Below are positions 9,045 through 17,420 of a DNA stretch of 64,000 nucleotides, in pieces; position 1 is the first letter of the stretch; each line of letters opens with the position of its first letter. The notes beneath the pieces were generated by a model. The model was not told the origin of the DNA. It did not search any database and was given only the letters and a program-made list of their open reading frames with translations. Origin of the DNA: Vibrio ishigakensis (GTDB lineage Bacteria > Pseudomonadota > Gammaproteobacteria > Enterobacterales > Vibrionaceae); contig NZ_AP024882.1 in the NCBI RefSeq assembly GCF_024347675.1, forward strand, positions 1,364,001 to 1,428,000, given 5' to 3'. The translations under genes were made by a program, and so were the position numbers.

Positions 9045-9610
9045 AACGATCAATGTTAGCGCTAGGATTGGCGGTTGCGATGGCAACACCACTTGCAGCA
9101 AATGCAGCAGACTATGTAATTGATACTCAAGGCGCTCACGCTTCAATCAACTTTAAGGTAAGCCACTTAGGTTACAGCTTCATCAAGGGTCGCTTTAACA
9201 AATTTGAAGGTGAGTTTAGCTACGATCCAGCAAACGTAACTGCTTCAAGCGTTGAGGTTACCGTTGATACTACGAGCCTTGATTCAAACCACGCTGAGCG
9301 CGATAAGCACATCCGTAGCGGTGATTTCATCGATGCAGGTAAGTACAGCGAAGCTGTATTTAAATCAACCAAGGTTGTTGATAAGGGTGACGGCAAACTA
9401 GAGATCATGGGCGACCTGACTCTACATGGCGAAACTAAGGCAATCACTATCGATGCTGACTTTATCGGTCAAGGTAAAGACCCGTGGGGCGGTGAGCGCG
9501 CAGGCTTTATGGGCACAACTCGTCTAGAGCTAGCAGACTTCAATATCCCAGTAATGGGTACATCTAGCTATGTAGATATGGAACTGCACGTAGAAGGCAA
9601 GAAGAAGTAA
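9041..9610 (+). CDS. yceI: YceI-family periplasmic lipid-binding protein
   Basis: A 189-residue protein with a signal peptide ending LAANA (about residues 1-22), followed by the lipocalin-like YceI fold: YVIDTQGAHASINFKVSHLGYS at the start of the mature chain, DSNHAERDKHIRS, and DLTLHGETK. Family members bind polyisoprenoids in the periplasm; the physiological role is uncertain. It overlaps the cytochrome b561 gene by four bases and is followed by a strong terminator, so the pair forms a complete two-gene operon. A role in electron transfer or quinone-like ligand delivery is inferred from this context only. Confidence 0.92.
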   Translation: MKRSMLALGLAVAMATPLAANAADYVIDTQGAHASINFKVSHLGYSFIKGRFNKFEGEFSYDPANVTASSVEVTVDTTSLDSNHAERDKHIRSGDFIDAGKYSEAVFKSTKVVDKGDGKLEIMGDLTLHGETKAITIDADFIGQGKDPWGGERAGFMGTTRLELADFNIPVMGTSSYVDMELHVEGKKK

Positions 9611-9632
9611 TTCTGTTTACCTTTGGCAAAAG

Positions 9633-9657
9633 AAAGCTCCCAGTTGGGAGCTTTTTT
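9633..9657 (+). terminator. Terminator of the cybB-yceI operon
   Basis: Stem AAAGCTCCCA/TGGGAGCTTT followed by a run of T residues, starting 23 bases after the yceI stop. Confidence 0.9.
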
Positions 9658-9678
9658 CGTTCTAGTTGTCTAGCTTGA

Positions 9679-10164
9679 TTAATCTTGCCAAGCTTGCGTA
9701 AAACCATCGTTCGCAAACTTAACGCTAACCCCTTGAGGGTTGGCTACAGATACCAGTCCGTCGCTGTATTTGAATTGATTGACTATGTAGTTTAGGTCTT
9801 TAGTTGTAACTGCGTGGGCTGATTGCATGTAGCTACCGTAGCGCCCGCTGTACTCACAGTGAACCATCATGGATACAGACTTACCGTTGACCTTCCACTT
9901 TTGTTTTTGCGGAACCCTAGGATTGGATAGAGAGCAGTAACCTTTACTCGCAGCAACAGTGAAATAAATGTTTGGTTCAGTATGATTTATCTTTTGGACA
10001 GAGGCAGATACCAGGATTGAACGACCATGTTTCGACTTAAAGCTGATGGTTGAAACGCCGCCTTGGTTGTCTTTAAAGCTTTGGGTATCAACTTGAGTGG
10101 CAGCCTGCATTGCAAGTGCTGAGCTACTCACTAGCATTGATAGTAAAAATAGCGAACCTTTCAT
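9679..10164 (-). CDS. Hypothetical secreted protein
   Basis: A 161-residue protein with a clear signal peptide (SSSALA, cleavage near residue 18) and a strong AAGGAG site before the ATG. The mature part is predicted soluble and beta-rich, with two Cys (GYCSL and VHCEY) that could form a periplasmic disulfide. I recognise no domain. It is separated by 124 bp from the downstream end of the DUF1439 lipoprotein gene on the same strand and may be expressed independently. Confidence 0.7.
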   Translation of the reverse strand: MKGSLFLLSMLVSSSALAMQAATQVDTQSFKDNQGGVSTISFKSKHGRSILVSASVQKINHTEPNIYFTVAASKGYCSLSNPRVPQKQKWKVNGKSVSMMVHCEYSGRYGSYMQSAHAVTTKDLNYIVNQFKYSDGLVSVANPQGVSVKFANDGFTQAWQD

Positions 10165-10288
10165 GGCATCTCCTTAGGGAGCAATTTTGCTTCCGACCAC
10201 ATTATTACGTATTAGGTTGTTTCTTGGTTCAACTTGAACCAGCAATTTTCTGCTTCTTCAAAAATCGCATGAAACTGCTCGGTTTTAG

Positions 10289-10840
10289 TTAGTTAAATAA
10301 TTCAATGACCAGTTTGTTATCTTTGATGACTAAGCTTGGGTCTGAGGACTTTAATAGAGATTCTTGCACGCTATTGCTATCGAGTTTGTATACCGCTTGA
10401 TTGGAAAGCCCATAGCCAATCATAGAGACCGCAGGCTTTAATAGAGCCTTAATTTCAGGCGATAACTGACCGCCTTTTTCATCGAACTTCTCAAGGCGCA
10501 GAGACTTTAGAAAGACTTCTCCGCTCTCTTGCCTGTACTCGGGTATTGCACTGAACTCGAGATCCAAGTCTAGGGTTTGGCTGGGTTGATTAAACATCTG
10601 TATCTTGGCATTGGTGTTGGCAAATACAGACAAGCGATCGGCATCTGCTCGACCTATGTTGACCTTGAGATCATCGATTGCAACTTGCGCATACAGCACA
10701 TTCTCCACACCAACCGATTGATTAAAACTGATGTTGTCTGTGAGATAGTTGGTCATCTCTTGTTCTGAGATGCTGTAGGTAGCACAACCACCAAGTGTTA
10801 ATGAGGCAAGAACAAGTGAAAAGAGTTGGAAGGTTCTCAT
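10289..10840 (-). CDS. DUF1439 lipoprotein (YceB-like)
   Basis: A 183-residue lipoprotein: hydrophobic leader with lipobox LTLGGC, lipidation at Cys19. The segment YSISEQEMTNYLTDNI, followed by VDDLKVNIG-type strands, matches the YceB/DUF1439 family of small proteins with a lipid-binding-like fold. Function is unknown even in E. coli. In E. coli yceB and yceI lie in the same general region; their proximity here may reflect that history, which is inference. The final residues VIELFN are hydrophobic. Confidence 0.82.
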   Translation of the reverse strand: MRTFQLFSLVLASLTLGGCATYSISEQEMTNYLTDNISFNQSVGVENVLYAQVAIDDLKVNIGRADADRLSVFANTNAKIQMFNQPSQTLDLDLEFSAIPEYRQESGEVFLKSLRLEKFDEKGGQLSPEIKALLKPAVSMIGYGLSNQAVYKLDSNSVQESLLKSSDPSLVIKDNKLVIELFN

Positions 10841-11022
10841 TGAGGTACCTTTTTATGACAGGGAGAAGAATAAATATAGCTGAGGATTAGCGGCCAATGT
10901 CATGGAAGTGCAACTTAGGAAATGGTCGAAGAGAGGTCGATGAATAGTTGCGAATGTGGCTGTATTTTAGCCACTGGCACTTCTATTCTTTTTTCGAGCT
11001 ATTTTGCAATCGGAGAAGCGTG

Positions 11023-11679
11023 ATGAATCTAAAAGACGTAATGCAGTTTAGATACTCTACCAAGGAATTTGATCCTGAGAAGAAAATCAGTGCCGAGGAT
11101 ATGGACCAGCTAAAACATATCCTTAGATACAGCCCATCCAGTGTGAACTCGCAGCCGTGGCATTTTCTTATTGCCAGTGGTGAAGAGTCGAAACAACGGG
11201 TGGCAAAAGGGGCGCAGGGGACTTATCAGTTTAATGAGCAGAAGATTTTAGACGCGTCGCATGTTGTGGTGCTTTGCGCACGAGCAAGCATAGACGAGCC
11301 TTACTTACTTCATCTTCTTGAATCCGAAGACTCAGATGGACGCTATCAAGCGGCAGAGTTTAAAGACTTAGTTCATGGCGCACGTTCTATGTTTGTGAAC
11401 ATCCATAGATATGACCTGAAAGATGCACAGCATTGGATGGATAAGCAGGTGTACCTCAATATGGGTGGACTGCTACTTGGCGCCGGTGCCCTTGGTATAG
11501 ATGCTTTGCCTATGGAAGGTGTAGATTTGGCGGCGCTGGATGAAGAGTTCGAGCTGCGTGAGGATGGATTCACTGCAGTGGCTGTCGTTGCGTTGGGCTA
11601 TCGCAAGGCAGGGGACTTTAACGCACAACTGCCTAAGTCTCGATTGTCTGAGGAGGAAATCTTCACAGAGCTTGAGTAG
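11023..11679 (+). CDS. nfsB: NAD(P)H nitroreductase, NfsB family
   Basis: A 218-residue flavoenzyme of the nitroreductase family, matching NfsB length. Typical elements are the N-terminal FRYSTKEFDP (FMN phosphate contact), SPSSVNSQPWHF, and GLLLGAGALGIDALPMEG near residue 160. It reduces nitroaromatics and quinones with NAD(P)H in the cytoplasm. ATG 11023 has GGAGAA six bases upstream and gives the family N-terminus; the longer frame from 10948 is not supported. Transcribed alone, with the PHP gene 94 bp downstream. Confidence 0.93.
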   Translation: MNLKDVMQFRYSTKEFDPEKKISAEDMDQLKHILRYSPSSVNSQPWHFLIASGEESKQRVAKGAQGTYQFNEQKILDASHVVVLCARASIDEPYLLHLLESEDSDGRYQAAEFKDLVHGARSMFVNIHRYDLKDAQHWMDKQVYLNMGGLLLGAGALGIDALPMEGVDLAALDEEFELREDGFTAVAVVALGYRKAGDFNAQLPKSRLSEEEIFTELE

Positions 11680-11773
11680 CCCACATGCACTGAAAATGCC
11701 TTGAGGTGCTGTCAATTCAGAGTAATCTAGGGTGAGTAGAATAGATTTTGACTTAGATATCAAAAGGATCCTC

Positions 11774-12517
11774 ATGAAGTACACCCTAGAAGTTGATCTT
11801 CATACGCATACCCTCGCCAGCGACCACGCCTACAGCACCATTCACGATTACGTTCGCCTCGCGCCTAGTCGAGGCATTAAACTGTTTGCCAATACCGACC
11901 ATGGACCAGACATGGAAGATGCCCCGCATAAGTGGCATTTCGTCAACAGCCTGACCCTGCCAAGGGTTGCCGATGGGGTGGGTATTCTTAGAGGTATCGA
12001 GAGCAATATTAAAGACATTGATGGCAGTATTGACCTAGAAGAGCCTATTCGACAGAGCTTAGACATTATATTGACCGGCTTCCATCGACCAGTATTCGCG
12101 CCTCGCAGCATAGATGAAAATACCCAAGCTATGGTTAAGGTAATTGAGAGCGGTAAGGTGCATGTGGTGACCCACCCTGGAAACAATGCCTTTCCGATCC
12201 ATATTGAAGAAGTAGTAAAAACTGCTGCCCGTGAAAACGTAGCGCTAGAAATAAATAACAGTTCCTTTTTGTTCTCAAGAAAAGACAGTTACCCAAACTG
12301 CTGCAAGATTGCTGAACTCGCCAAAAAGTTTGATGCGCCAATCAGTGTGGGTTCTGATGCACACAATGCATGGGACTTGGGTAAGTTCGACAAAGCTGTA
12401 GCGCTTATTAGCCAATATGACTTCCCAGCTGAGCGAATCATCAATAACACTACAGATTCACTGTTTAACTACCTGAAAACTAAAGGTATTGATATTCAAG
12501 ATCAGTTTGAATGGTAA
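11774..12517 (+). CDS. ycdX: PHP-domain phosphatase, YcdX family
   Basis: A 247-residue cytosolic protein with the complete PHP metal-binding pattern: DLHTHT near the N-terminus, NTDHGPDM, THPGN in the middle and GSDAH near the C-terminus. Length and sequence fit E. coli YcdX (245 residues), a trinuclear-zinc phosphatase linked to swarming. ATG 11774 has AAGGA five to six bases upstream and gives the family start. A terminator follows, so it is a separate unit from the second PHP-domain gene downstream. Confidence 0.92.
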   Translation: MKYTLEVDLHTHTLASDHAYSTIHDYVRLAPSRGIKLFANTDHGPDMEDAPHKWHFVNSLTLPRVADGVGILRGIESNIKDIDGSIDLEEPIRQSLDIILTGFHRPVFAPRSIDENTQAMVKVIESGKVHVVTHPGNNAFPIHIEEVVKTAARENVALEINNSSFLFSRKDSYPNCCKIAELAKKFDAPISVGSDAHNAWDLGKFDKAVALISQYDFPAERIINNTTDSLFNYLKTKGIDIQDQFEW

Positions 12518-12544
12518 GGCTATCTTCAACCTGAATAAGATTAG

Positions 12545-12571
12545 AGCCACCTCAATGAGGTGGCTTTTTTA
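12545..12571 (+). terminator. Terminator after ycdX
   Basis: AGCCACCTC/GAGGTGGCT stem at 12545-12565 followed by six T residues. Confidence 0.88.
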
Positions 12572-12667
12572 TGTTTTTATAAAACATTTTGAATAATTGA
12601 GGAGAGTTAAACAAATCTGTCACATTCAGCGCATAGATTCGTTGCGATTTTTTCAAAGGGAAACAAT

Positions 12668-14299
12668 ATGAAAAATATTGCAATGACTTGTGGTCTAGTG
12701 GCGATTTCTTCCGCTGTGCTAGTGGGATGCAACTCAGATGAGAATAGTGCGCAAACACCTCCGCCTGTGCCAGAGCAGAAGGCTCGCTGGGTACAAGGGG
12801 ATATGCATGTTCACTCAACGGCATCTGATGGGCATCAGTTGGTGCAGTCCATCTTGAACATCGCCTACAACAAATATGATCTAGATTTCATTGCAAGTAC
12901 CGAGCACAGCGGCTTTAAGCGTTATGAAGTCAATGAAGGATTATGGCGTGTTAGAGCGAGTGGTGAGCGTATTTTTAACCCTGAGCCAAGCGACGAGCCG
13001 GGAGACGAACTACACAGCCACGACTATGCCAAAGACGTTTACGCTGATGACAAGGTCTACACCCCAAGAGCGCAAGATAACAACCGTCTGTACGCCAATT
13101 TGGTTGACTATCGCCATGAGAATTTGACGGAAAAGCAATTCCTACTGACCGGCATGGAATACACACTGCCAGTCATCAAAGAGCATACCACCATGGTACT
13201 TTTAGATGATGGCGATGTGGATGAGATCAATGAGTTTCATTATCTATACGGTGAGGGAGAGCGCTGGGAAGGAGATGAGCGTAAGCAAACATGGGATGAT
13301 CTGTTGGAAGCTATGACTTTCCTGCAACAGAACTATTCTGAACGTGCGTTTTTATCTTTTAATCATCCTTCTAGAAAGCATGAGGTAATGATTGAGTATA
13401 TGCGTGAGCTACACAATGCTGGGCCAGATATCATCATAGGTATGGAGGGGGCACCGGGACATCAGAGAAACCCAGAAGCCCGAGGTTCCTATGAAATGGA
13501 GCATCCTATCTTTCTGAAAGAATATGCTGAGGACTATCAGGGACCAGCCTATCATGGACGCACTTATGGTGGATTTGACTACATGACGGCTCGTATGGGC
13601 GGTGTTTGGGATGCACTGCTGAGTGAAGGACGACGCATTTCAATCTTTGCTCATAGTGATTTTCACAGCATGGCGAAAGACTTTTGGCCAGGTGAATACA
13701 GTAAGTCCCATATCTATCTTGAACAAGAGACTCAAAAAGGACTTCTAGATGCAATCAAGGGTGGCCAGAGCTTTGTAACTCATGGTGATCTTATCTCAGA
13801 GTTGGAGTTTATCGCGCAAGGTGAAAACGACGTGAGTAATTCGACCCGTATGGGTGGCGATTTAGTGGTGCCTGCTGGTGAAAATGTCACAGTATCCATC
13901 TCTATGAATCTGCCTGAAGCGAACAATAACGGTGATAAACCCGACCTAAAGTTTGTGGATGTGATTGCAGGTTACGTGACCGGCAAGATAGACCCAACAG
14001 ATCCCGAATTTAATAAACCTTTCGCCGATGATGTGTCTGTAATTCAGAGTTTTGAAAAGGGCACACAGGGATGGGTAGAAAAGGATGGAAAGCTAACCTT
14101 GAGTTTCACCCTAGAGCAAGTTGAACAGGATATGTACATCCGTTTGCGGGGAAGTAACAACGAAAAAGGTACGCCTGGCTATGTGGATCTCGAAGGTAAC
14201 CCAGTGATTGACCTAGAGAAAACCGAGAGCGACCCTAATGTAGTTGCTTGGAAAGACCTCTGGTTCTATTCAAATCCAATCTTCATTACTGCGAATTAA
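12668..14299 (+). CDS. PHP-domain lipoprotein
   Basis: A 543-residue protein with a lipobox (LVGC, Cys21) and a proline-rich linker (TPPPVPEQ), so it should be anchored in the periplasm or outer membrane. A PHP metallophosphoesterase domain follows: GDMHVHSTASDG at about 44-55, STEHSGF, NHPS and AHSDFHSM, spanning roughly residues 40-370. The remaining about 170 residues look like a beta-rich C-terminal domain. Substrate is unknown; exported PHP proteins are seldom characterised. It lies directly downstream of the cytosolic PHP phosphatase but behind a terminator, and is followed by its own terminator. Confidence 0.85.
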   Translation: MKNIAMTCGLVAISSAVLVGCNSDENSAQTPPPVPEQKARWVQGDMHVHSTASDGHQLVQSILNIAYNKYDLDFIASTEHSGFKRYEVNEGLWRVRASGERIFNPEPSDEPGDELHSHDYAKDVYADDKVYTPRAQDNNRLYANLVDYRHENLTEKQFLLTGMEYTLPVIKEHTTMVLLDDGDVDEINEFHYLYGEGERWEGDERKQTWDDLLEAMTFLQQNYSERAFLSFNHPSRKHEVMIEYMRELHNAGPDIIIGMEGAPGHQRNPEARGSYEMEHPIFLKEYAEDYQGPAYHGRTYGGFDYMTARMGGVWDALLSEGRRISIFAHSDFHSMAKDFWPGEYSKSHIYLEQETQKGLLDAIKGGQSFVTHGDLISELEFIAQGENDVSNSTRMGGDLVVPAGENVTVSISMNLPEANNNGDKPDLKFVDVIAGYVTGKIDPTDPEFNKPFADDVSVIQSFEKGTQGWVEKDGKLTLSFTLEQVEQDMYIRLRGSNNEKGTPGYVDLEGNPVIDLEKTESDPNVVAWKDLWFYSNPIFITAN

Positions 14300-14305
14300 C
14301 TCAGT

Positions 14306-14337
14306 GCGCTTAACCTCTAGAGGTTAAGCGCTTTTTC
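14306..14337 (+). terminator. Terminator after the PHP lipoprotein gene
   Basis: Perfect 13-bp inverted repeat GCGCTTAACCTCT/AGAGGTTAAGCGC at 14306-14331 followed by five T residues. Confidence 0.88.
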
Positions 14338-14438
14338 ATATCACTCAATAAAGCAACCTCAGTTACATCAATCGCTCTGTTTACCCGCTTGATTTAAATT
14401 AAGTGAATTCTAATATAGTTGTAAACGCAACGAATTGG

Positions 14439-14942
14439 ATGACCAAAGACATGAAAGAAATAAGAGCCGATCAGCTAACGCTACTGAAGAATCTACTTAG
14501 CAGCACTAATGATACCAACTACGTTCGCGTGCTTTATGCCGCTTGGGCCAGTGCACTGACCACAGGTAGTCGGTATGTTATTGATTTAGTTAAGGCTGAA
14601 ATCGATGAGCCTACCGAGTCTCAGAGACGTGATATTGAGTTTGCTATCGCTCGCATGGGCGTTACCAACCCTTATTTTATCGCTAAGCAGTTTGTTGAAG
14701 TCAACGCAGGTGGTTCCCTTGAGAGCTTAAACTTCAAAAGCTTTGCTTCACTCAACGTAGAAGATGAGGTTGCCTATCATCATGCATGCGTGGCTATCTC
14801 TTTGATAAATGGCGGACACATGTGTCTTCGCTCTCATGTTGGGTCACTGCAACAGGCGGGTGTTCCAGATTCAGAAATAGATGCCACAATGAGATTGGCA
14901 GCTGTGTGTCATTCCCTTAAAATTCTCGCCTCAATCGAATAA
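14439..14942 (+). CDS. AhpD-like protein with degenerate CXXC motif
   Basis: A 167-residue all-helical protein whose C-terminal half aligns by eye with AhpD alkylhydroperoxidases (SLINGGHMCLRSH.GSLQQAGV, then LAAVCHSLKILASIE). In AhpD this region carries a Cys-X-X-Cys redox pair; here the first Cys is replaced by Gly126, leaving Gly-His-Met-Cys129, with the following His133 kept. A classical dithiol peroxidase cycle is therefore unlikely without another thiol. No ahpC lies nearby. ATG 14439 is one of three possible starts (GTG 14403, ATG 14451), none with a good ribosome-binding site. It precedes rarD by 19 bp and is probably co-transcribed with it. Confidence 0.7.
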   Translation: MTKDMKEIRADQLTLLKNLLSSTNDTNYVRVLYAAWASALTTGSRYVIDLVKAEIDEPTESQRRDIEFAIARMGVTNPYFIAKQFVEVNAGGSLESLNFKSFASLNVEDEVAYHHACVAISLINGGHMCLRSHVGSLQQAGVPDSEIDATMRLAAVCHSLKILASIE

Positions 14943-14961
14943 CCGCTTGTAAGGGGCGAAG

Positions 14962-15783
14962 ATGTATTCTTTGCTAGGGATATTAGCCTTCGTAGTTTGG
15001 GGTTTAGCACCCCTATATTTTCACCAACTGACTGACTTTGATCTTATCACTGTCTTATCCCATCGTGTTTTTTGGTCAGCCTTCATTTTAGTGCTGGTGG
15101 CAGCGTGTCACCCACGCTTTATTCGGGGCTTTCGCAGTATGACCAAGCGCGATATCGGTTACTCCGCACTGGCAGGCTTATTGATGAACGGATCATGGTA
15201 TGGCTTCGTCTATGCCACAGTGTCTGGTAACTTGCTTGCCGCGTCTCTAGCCTTTTATATCGCGCCTATTATGGTGTTTGGTATTGGCTTGCTGGTGTTT
15301 AAAGAGAAGATAACCAAAGGGCAGAGTATTGCCCTTGCTTTGATGTTTACAGCGGTTGCTGTTTACGCGGTTTCAGAAGGTGTATTACCTCTGATGAGCC
15401 TTGCTATCGCTTCTGCATTTGCGCTGTATATTGCAGTCAAGAAGCTAAGTCGTCTGAACACCTTTACAGGGCTACTGTTAGAGCATGTATTGTTTGCCCC
15501 GATAGCGCTTTTCCTGATTTTAAATAACCCACATAGTGTCTCTGAAGTCACCCTTCTAGCTGGCACCGCTCCTTTGCAACTGGTGTCGGTATTGCTGCTT
15601 TCCATTTCCGTAACTAAGGTAGCATTGAGTCGGGTTAGTCTTTTCCAATATATCGAGCCAACGATACATTTTGTGTTGGCTATGTGGGTGTTTCGTGAGG
15701 CGATATCAGGCGGACAGATGACTGCCCTAGCAATCATCTTAATTGCTATTGCGATCAGCATGCAAAAGCCAAAGCCTGCTTAG
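14962..15783 (+). CDS. rarD: RarD-family EamA transporter
   Basis: A 273-residue membrane protein with about ten hydrophobic segments. The start MYSLLGILAFVVWGLAPLYF, the motif SHRVFWSA and ASLAFYIAPI are typical of RarD, the chloramphenicol-sensitivity-type branch of the drug/metabolite transporter family. The substrate is not established. It is slightly shorter than E. coli RarD (296). Its ribosome-binding site (AAGGGG) lies just past the upstream AhpD-like gene. Its last four bases overlap the end of the convergent nuclease gene. Confidence 0.88.
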   Translation: MYSLLGILAFVVWGLAPLYFHQLTDFDLITVLSHRVFWSAFILVLVAACHPRFIRGFRSMTKRDIGYSALAGLLMNGSWYGFVYATVSGNLLAASLAFYIAPIMVFGIGLLVFKEKITKGQSIALALMFTAVAVYAVSEGVLPLMSLAIASAFALYIAVKKLSRLNTFTGLLLEHVLFAPIALFLILNNPHSVSEVTLLAGTAPLQLVSVLLLSISVTKVALSRVSLFQYIEPTIHFVLAMWVFREAISGGQMTALAIILIAIAISMQKPKPA

Positions 15784-17420
15784 GTGTTGCCATTTGCCAT
15801 GCTTATCACACGCTTAAGTGTCCAGCGAATAAGGATCGGAACAACAGCATCGCCATGTTTCTCACAGTATTCGACTATTGCTAAAGCCATATCGGGTTTC
15901 GCGTGCTTTTTGAGGGCTCGGTTGATGACTTTTTTAGCTGGGATAGGATGATCGTGAGGGATCTTGACCATATCCTTAAAGAAAATCTCGAAACCGTTGT
16001 TATACAGGTAGTGCTCAATATCTTTGTCTGGAAGTTCGGTTAATCTATGCCTTTCTTGCTCGCCATTGAGAATCGAACGAACAGAGTGTGCATATTTTTT
16101 ACCTGCAGCATCACCATCGGTCACAACGTGCCAGTCGATATCTAGCGCTTTAGCTACCTTGAGCAGCGACTTTAACCCTGATTGAGCAAACTCAATGATT
16201 TGTACGCCCTCAGCGGCTAAGTCATAACCGCACAGTTTTGCGAGTTCGTTGAACAGCCAAACCTCGGTTTCCCCCTCGACTAATAGCCAACAGCGTGCAA
16301 ATAGGGCGCTGGAGCGGTGGAATCGGATATGAAAACCGACCCGTCGTAGTTCATCCGCTGAGAGCATTTGCGATTGAATACTCTTGGTTTCTGTTCTGTC
16401 AGATTTACGCACTAAGCGTTTAATACTGCTAAGAGGTACTGCGCTAAGGAGTACTGCAGAATTAGTGGTGAGTATCTTTTGCATGGGTAGCATCTGCAAT
16501 AGGGCCCAAGCCCGCGCCAGATGAGTTGGATGAAGTCGACCTTCAGGGTCTTCTACAATCAATAGTGGCCTTGCAACGCGCCTTAGTTCGGTATCACCCT
16601 TAGCTTGCAGGTAGTTGTTTAAAAGTCCCATCAGCAATAGGCGAGTCTGTTTGTCCTTAGTTTGGTCAATAAACTGAGTGAGAGAGAGGTGTTTAGCACC
16701 GCTTCGCACCCCGCCGGAGCTGAATATGCCATCTCGGGCGCTCCTTGGGTCGTGCCTGCTATGTGACTTGTAGGAAAAGTAGTGGTCCACCAAGTCATGC
16801 ATGGTTTTAAAGCTACTCTTCATCTCTTCTTTACTAACAAGACCAGGGTGGGCAAGCAATCTTCGACAGGTGTTTTTGATGCGTCTTTCAATGCGTGAGT
16901 TCGGAAGATCAGACGCTTCGACGCGTTGGAAGCGCCTTGAATCTCGGAGCCTAATCACCGGATGCAGCTGCATCAACTCTTGAGCAAGCTTGATAGAGTG
17001 GTGAAGAAGCTTCGGCTCACCTTGTTCATCGAGAAAAGCGTAGTGTGTCGTGATCTTATGTCCAACCATAGACGCACTGAGGCGGTAGATAATAAACGGC
17101 TTATCCCCGTTATCTTGGTTCCATATGGGTTTTATCTTTCTATAGCGACCAGACTTTAGCTCGGATTTGGAATTGGCACGCAGCTTAAGGACTATCTGAA
17201 GATGCTGTGTTTGTGGGTGCGAAATGGCGTAATCCACATGAAAGTCACGCATCTCAAATTCGTATGGTTGACCGTTTGTTGGCAACGCCACAGAAAGGGC
17301 GTCGAGCAAAGAGGATTTACCCCAAGTATTTTCACCGATCAGGGTAGTGAGATCGTCAAACGGTAGAGAGAGGCGCTTGATACCACGAAAGCCTGAAACC
17401 TCAATGCGCTCTAGCTGCAT
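15780..17420 (-). CDS. ybjD: OLD-family ATP-dependent nuclease, YbjD-like
   Basis: A 546-residue protein. N-terminal ATPase: Walker A GENTWGKSS at residues 29-37, with a Walker B-like segment LLIVEDPEGRLHP near residue 290. C-terminal TOPRIM domain: LVEGETE near residue 380 and VTDGDAAGKK near residue 430. Length and N-terminus resemble E. coli YbjD (about 550 residues), a class of OLD-related nuclease. Phage P2 OLD and Gabija GajA share this architecture, but no helicase (GajB) or reverse-transcriptase partner adjoins it, so it is a stand-alone class member. A DNA repair or anti-phage role is inferred. Confidence 0.88.
   Translation of the reverse strand: MQLERIEVSGFRGIKRLSLPFDDLTTLIGENTWGKSSLLDALSVALPTNGQPYEFEMRDFHVDYAISHPQTQHLQIVLKLRANSKSELKSGRYRKIKPIWNQDNGDKPFIIYRLSASMVGHKITTHYAFLDEQGEPKLLHHSIKLAQELMQLHPVIRLRDSRRFQRVEASDLPNSRIERRIKNTCRRLLAHPGLVSKEEMKSSFKTMHDLVDHYFSYKSHSRHDPRSARDGIFSSGGVRSGAKHLSLTQFIDQTKDKQTRLLLMGLLNNYLQAKGDTELRRVARPLLIVEDPEGRLHPTHLARAWALLQMLPMQKILTTNSAVLLSAVPLSSIKRLVRKSDRTETKSIQSQMLSADELRRVGFHIRFHRSSALFARCWLLVEGETEVWLFNELAKLCGYDLAAEGVQIIEFAQSGLKSLLKVAKALDIDWHVVTDGDAAGKKYAHSVRSILNGEQERHRLTELPDKDIEHYLYNNGFEIFFKDMVKIPHDHPIPAKKVINRALKKHAKPDMALAIVEYCEKHGDAVVPILIRWTLKRVISMANGNT

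Noticed and set aside
15363..15761. 132-codon minus-strand frame inside rarD
   Set aside because: Antisense to a conserved transporter gene.
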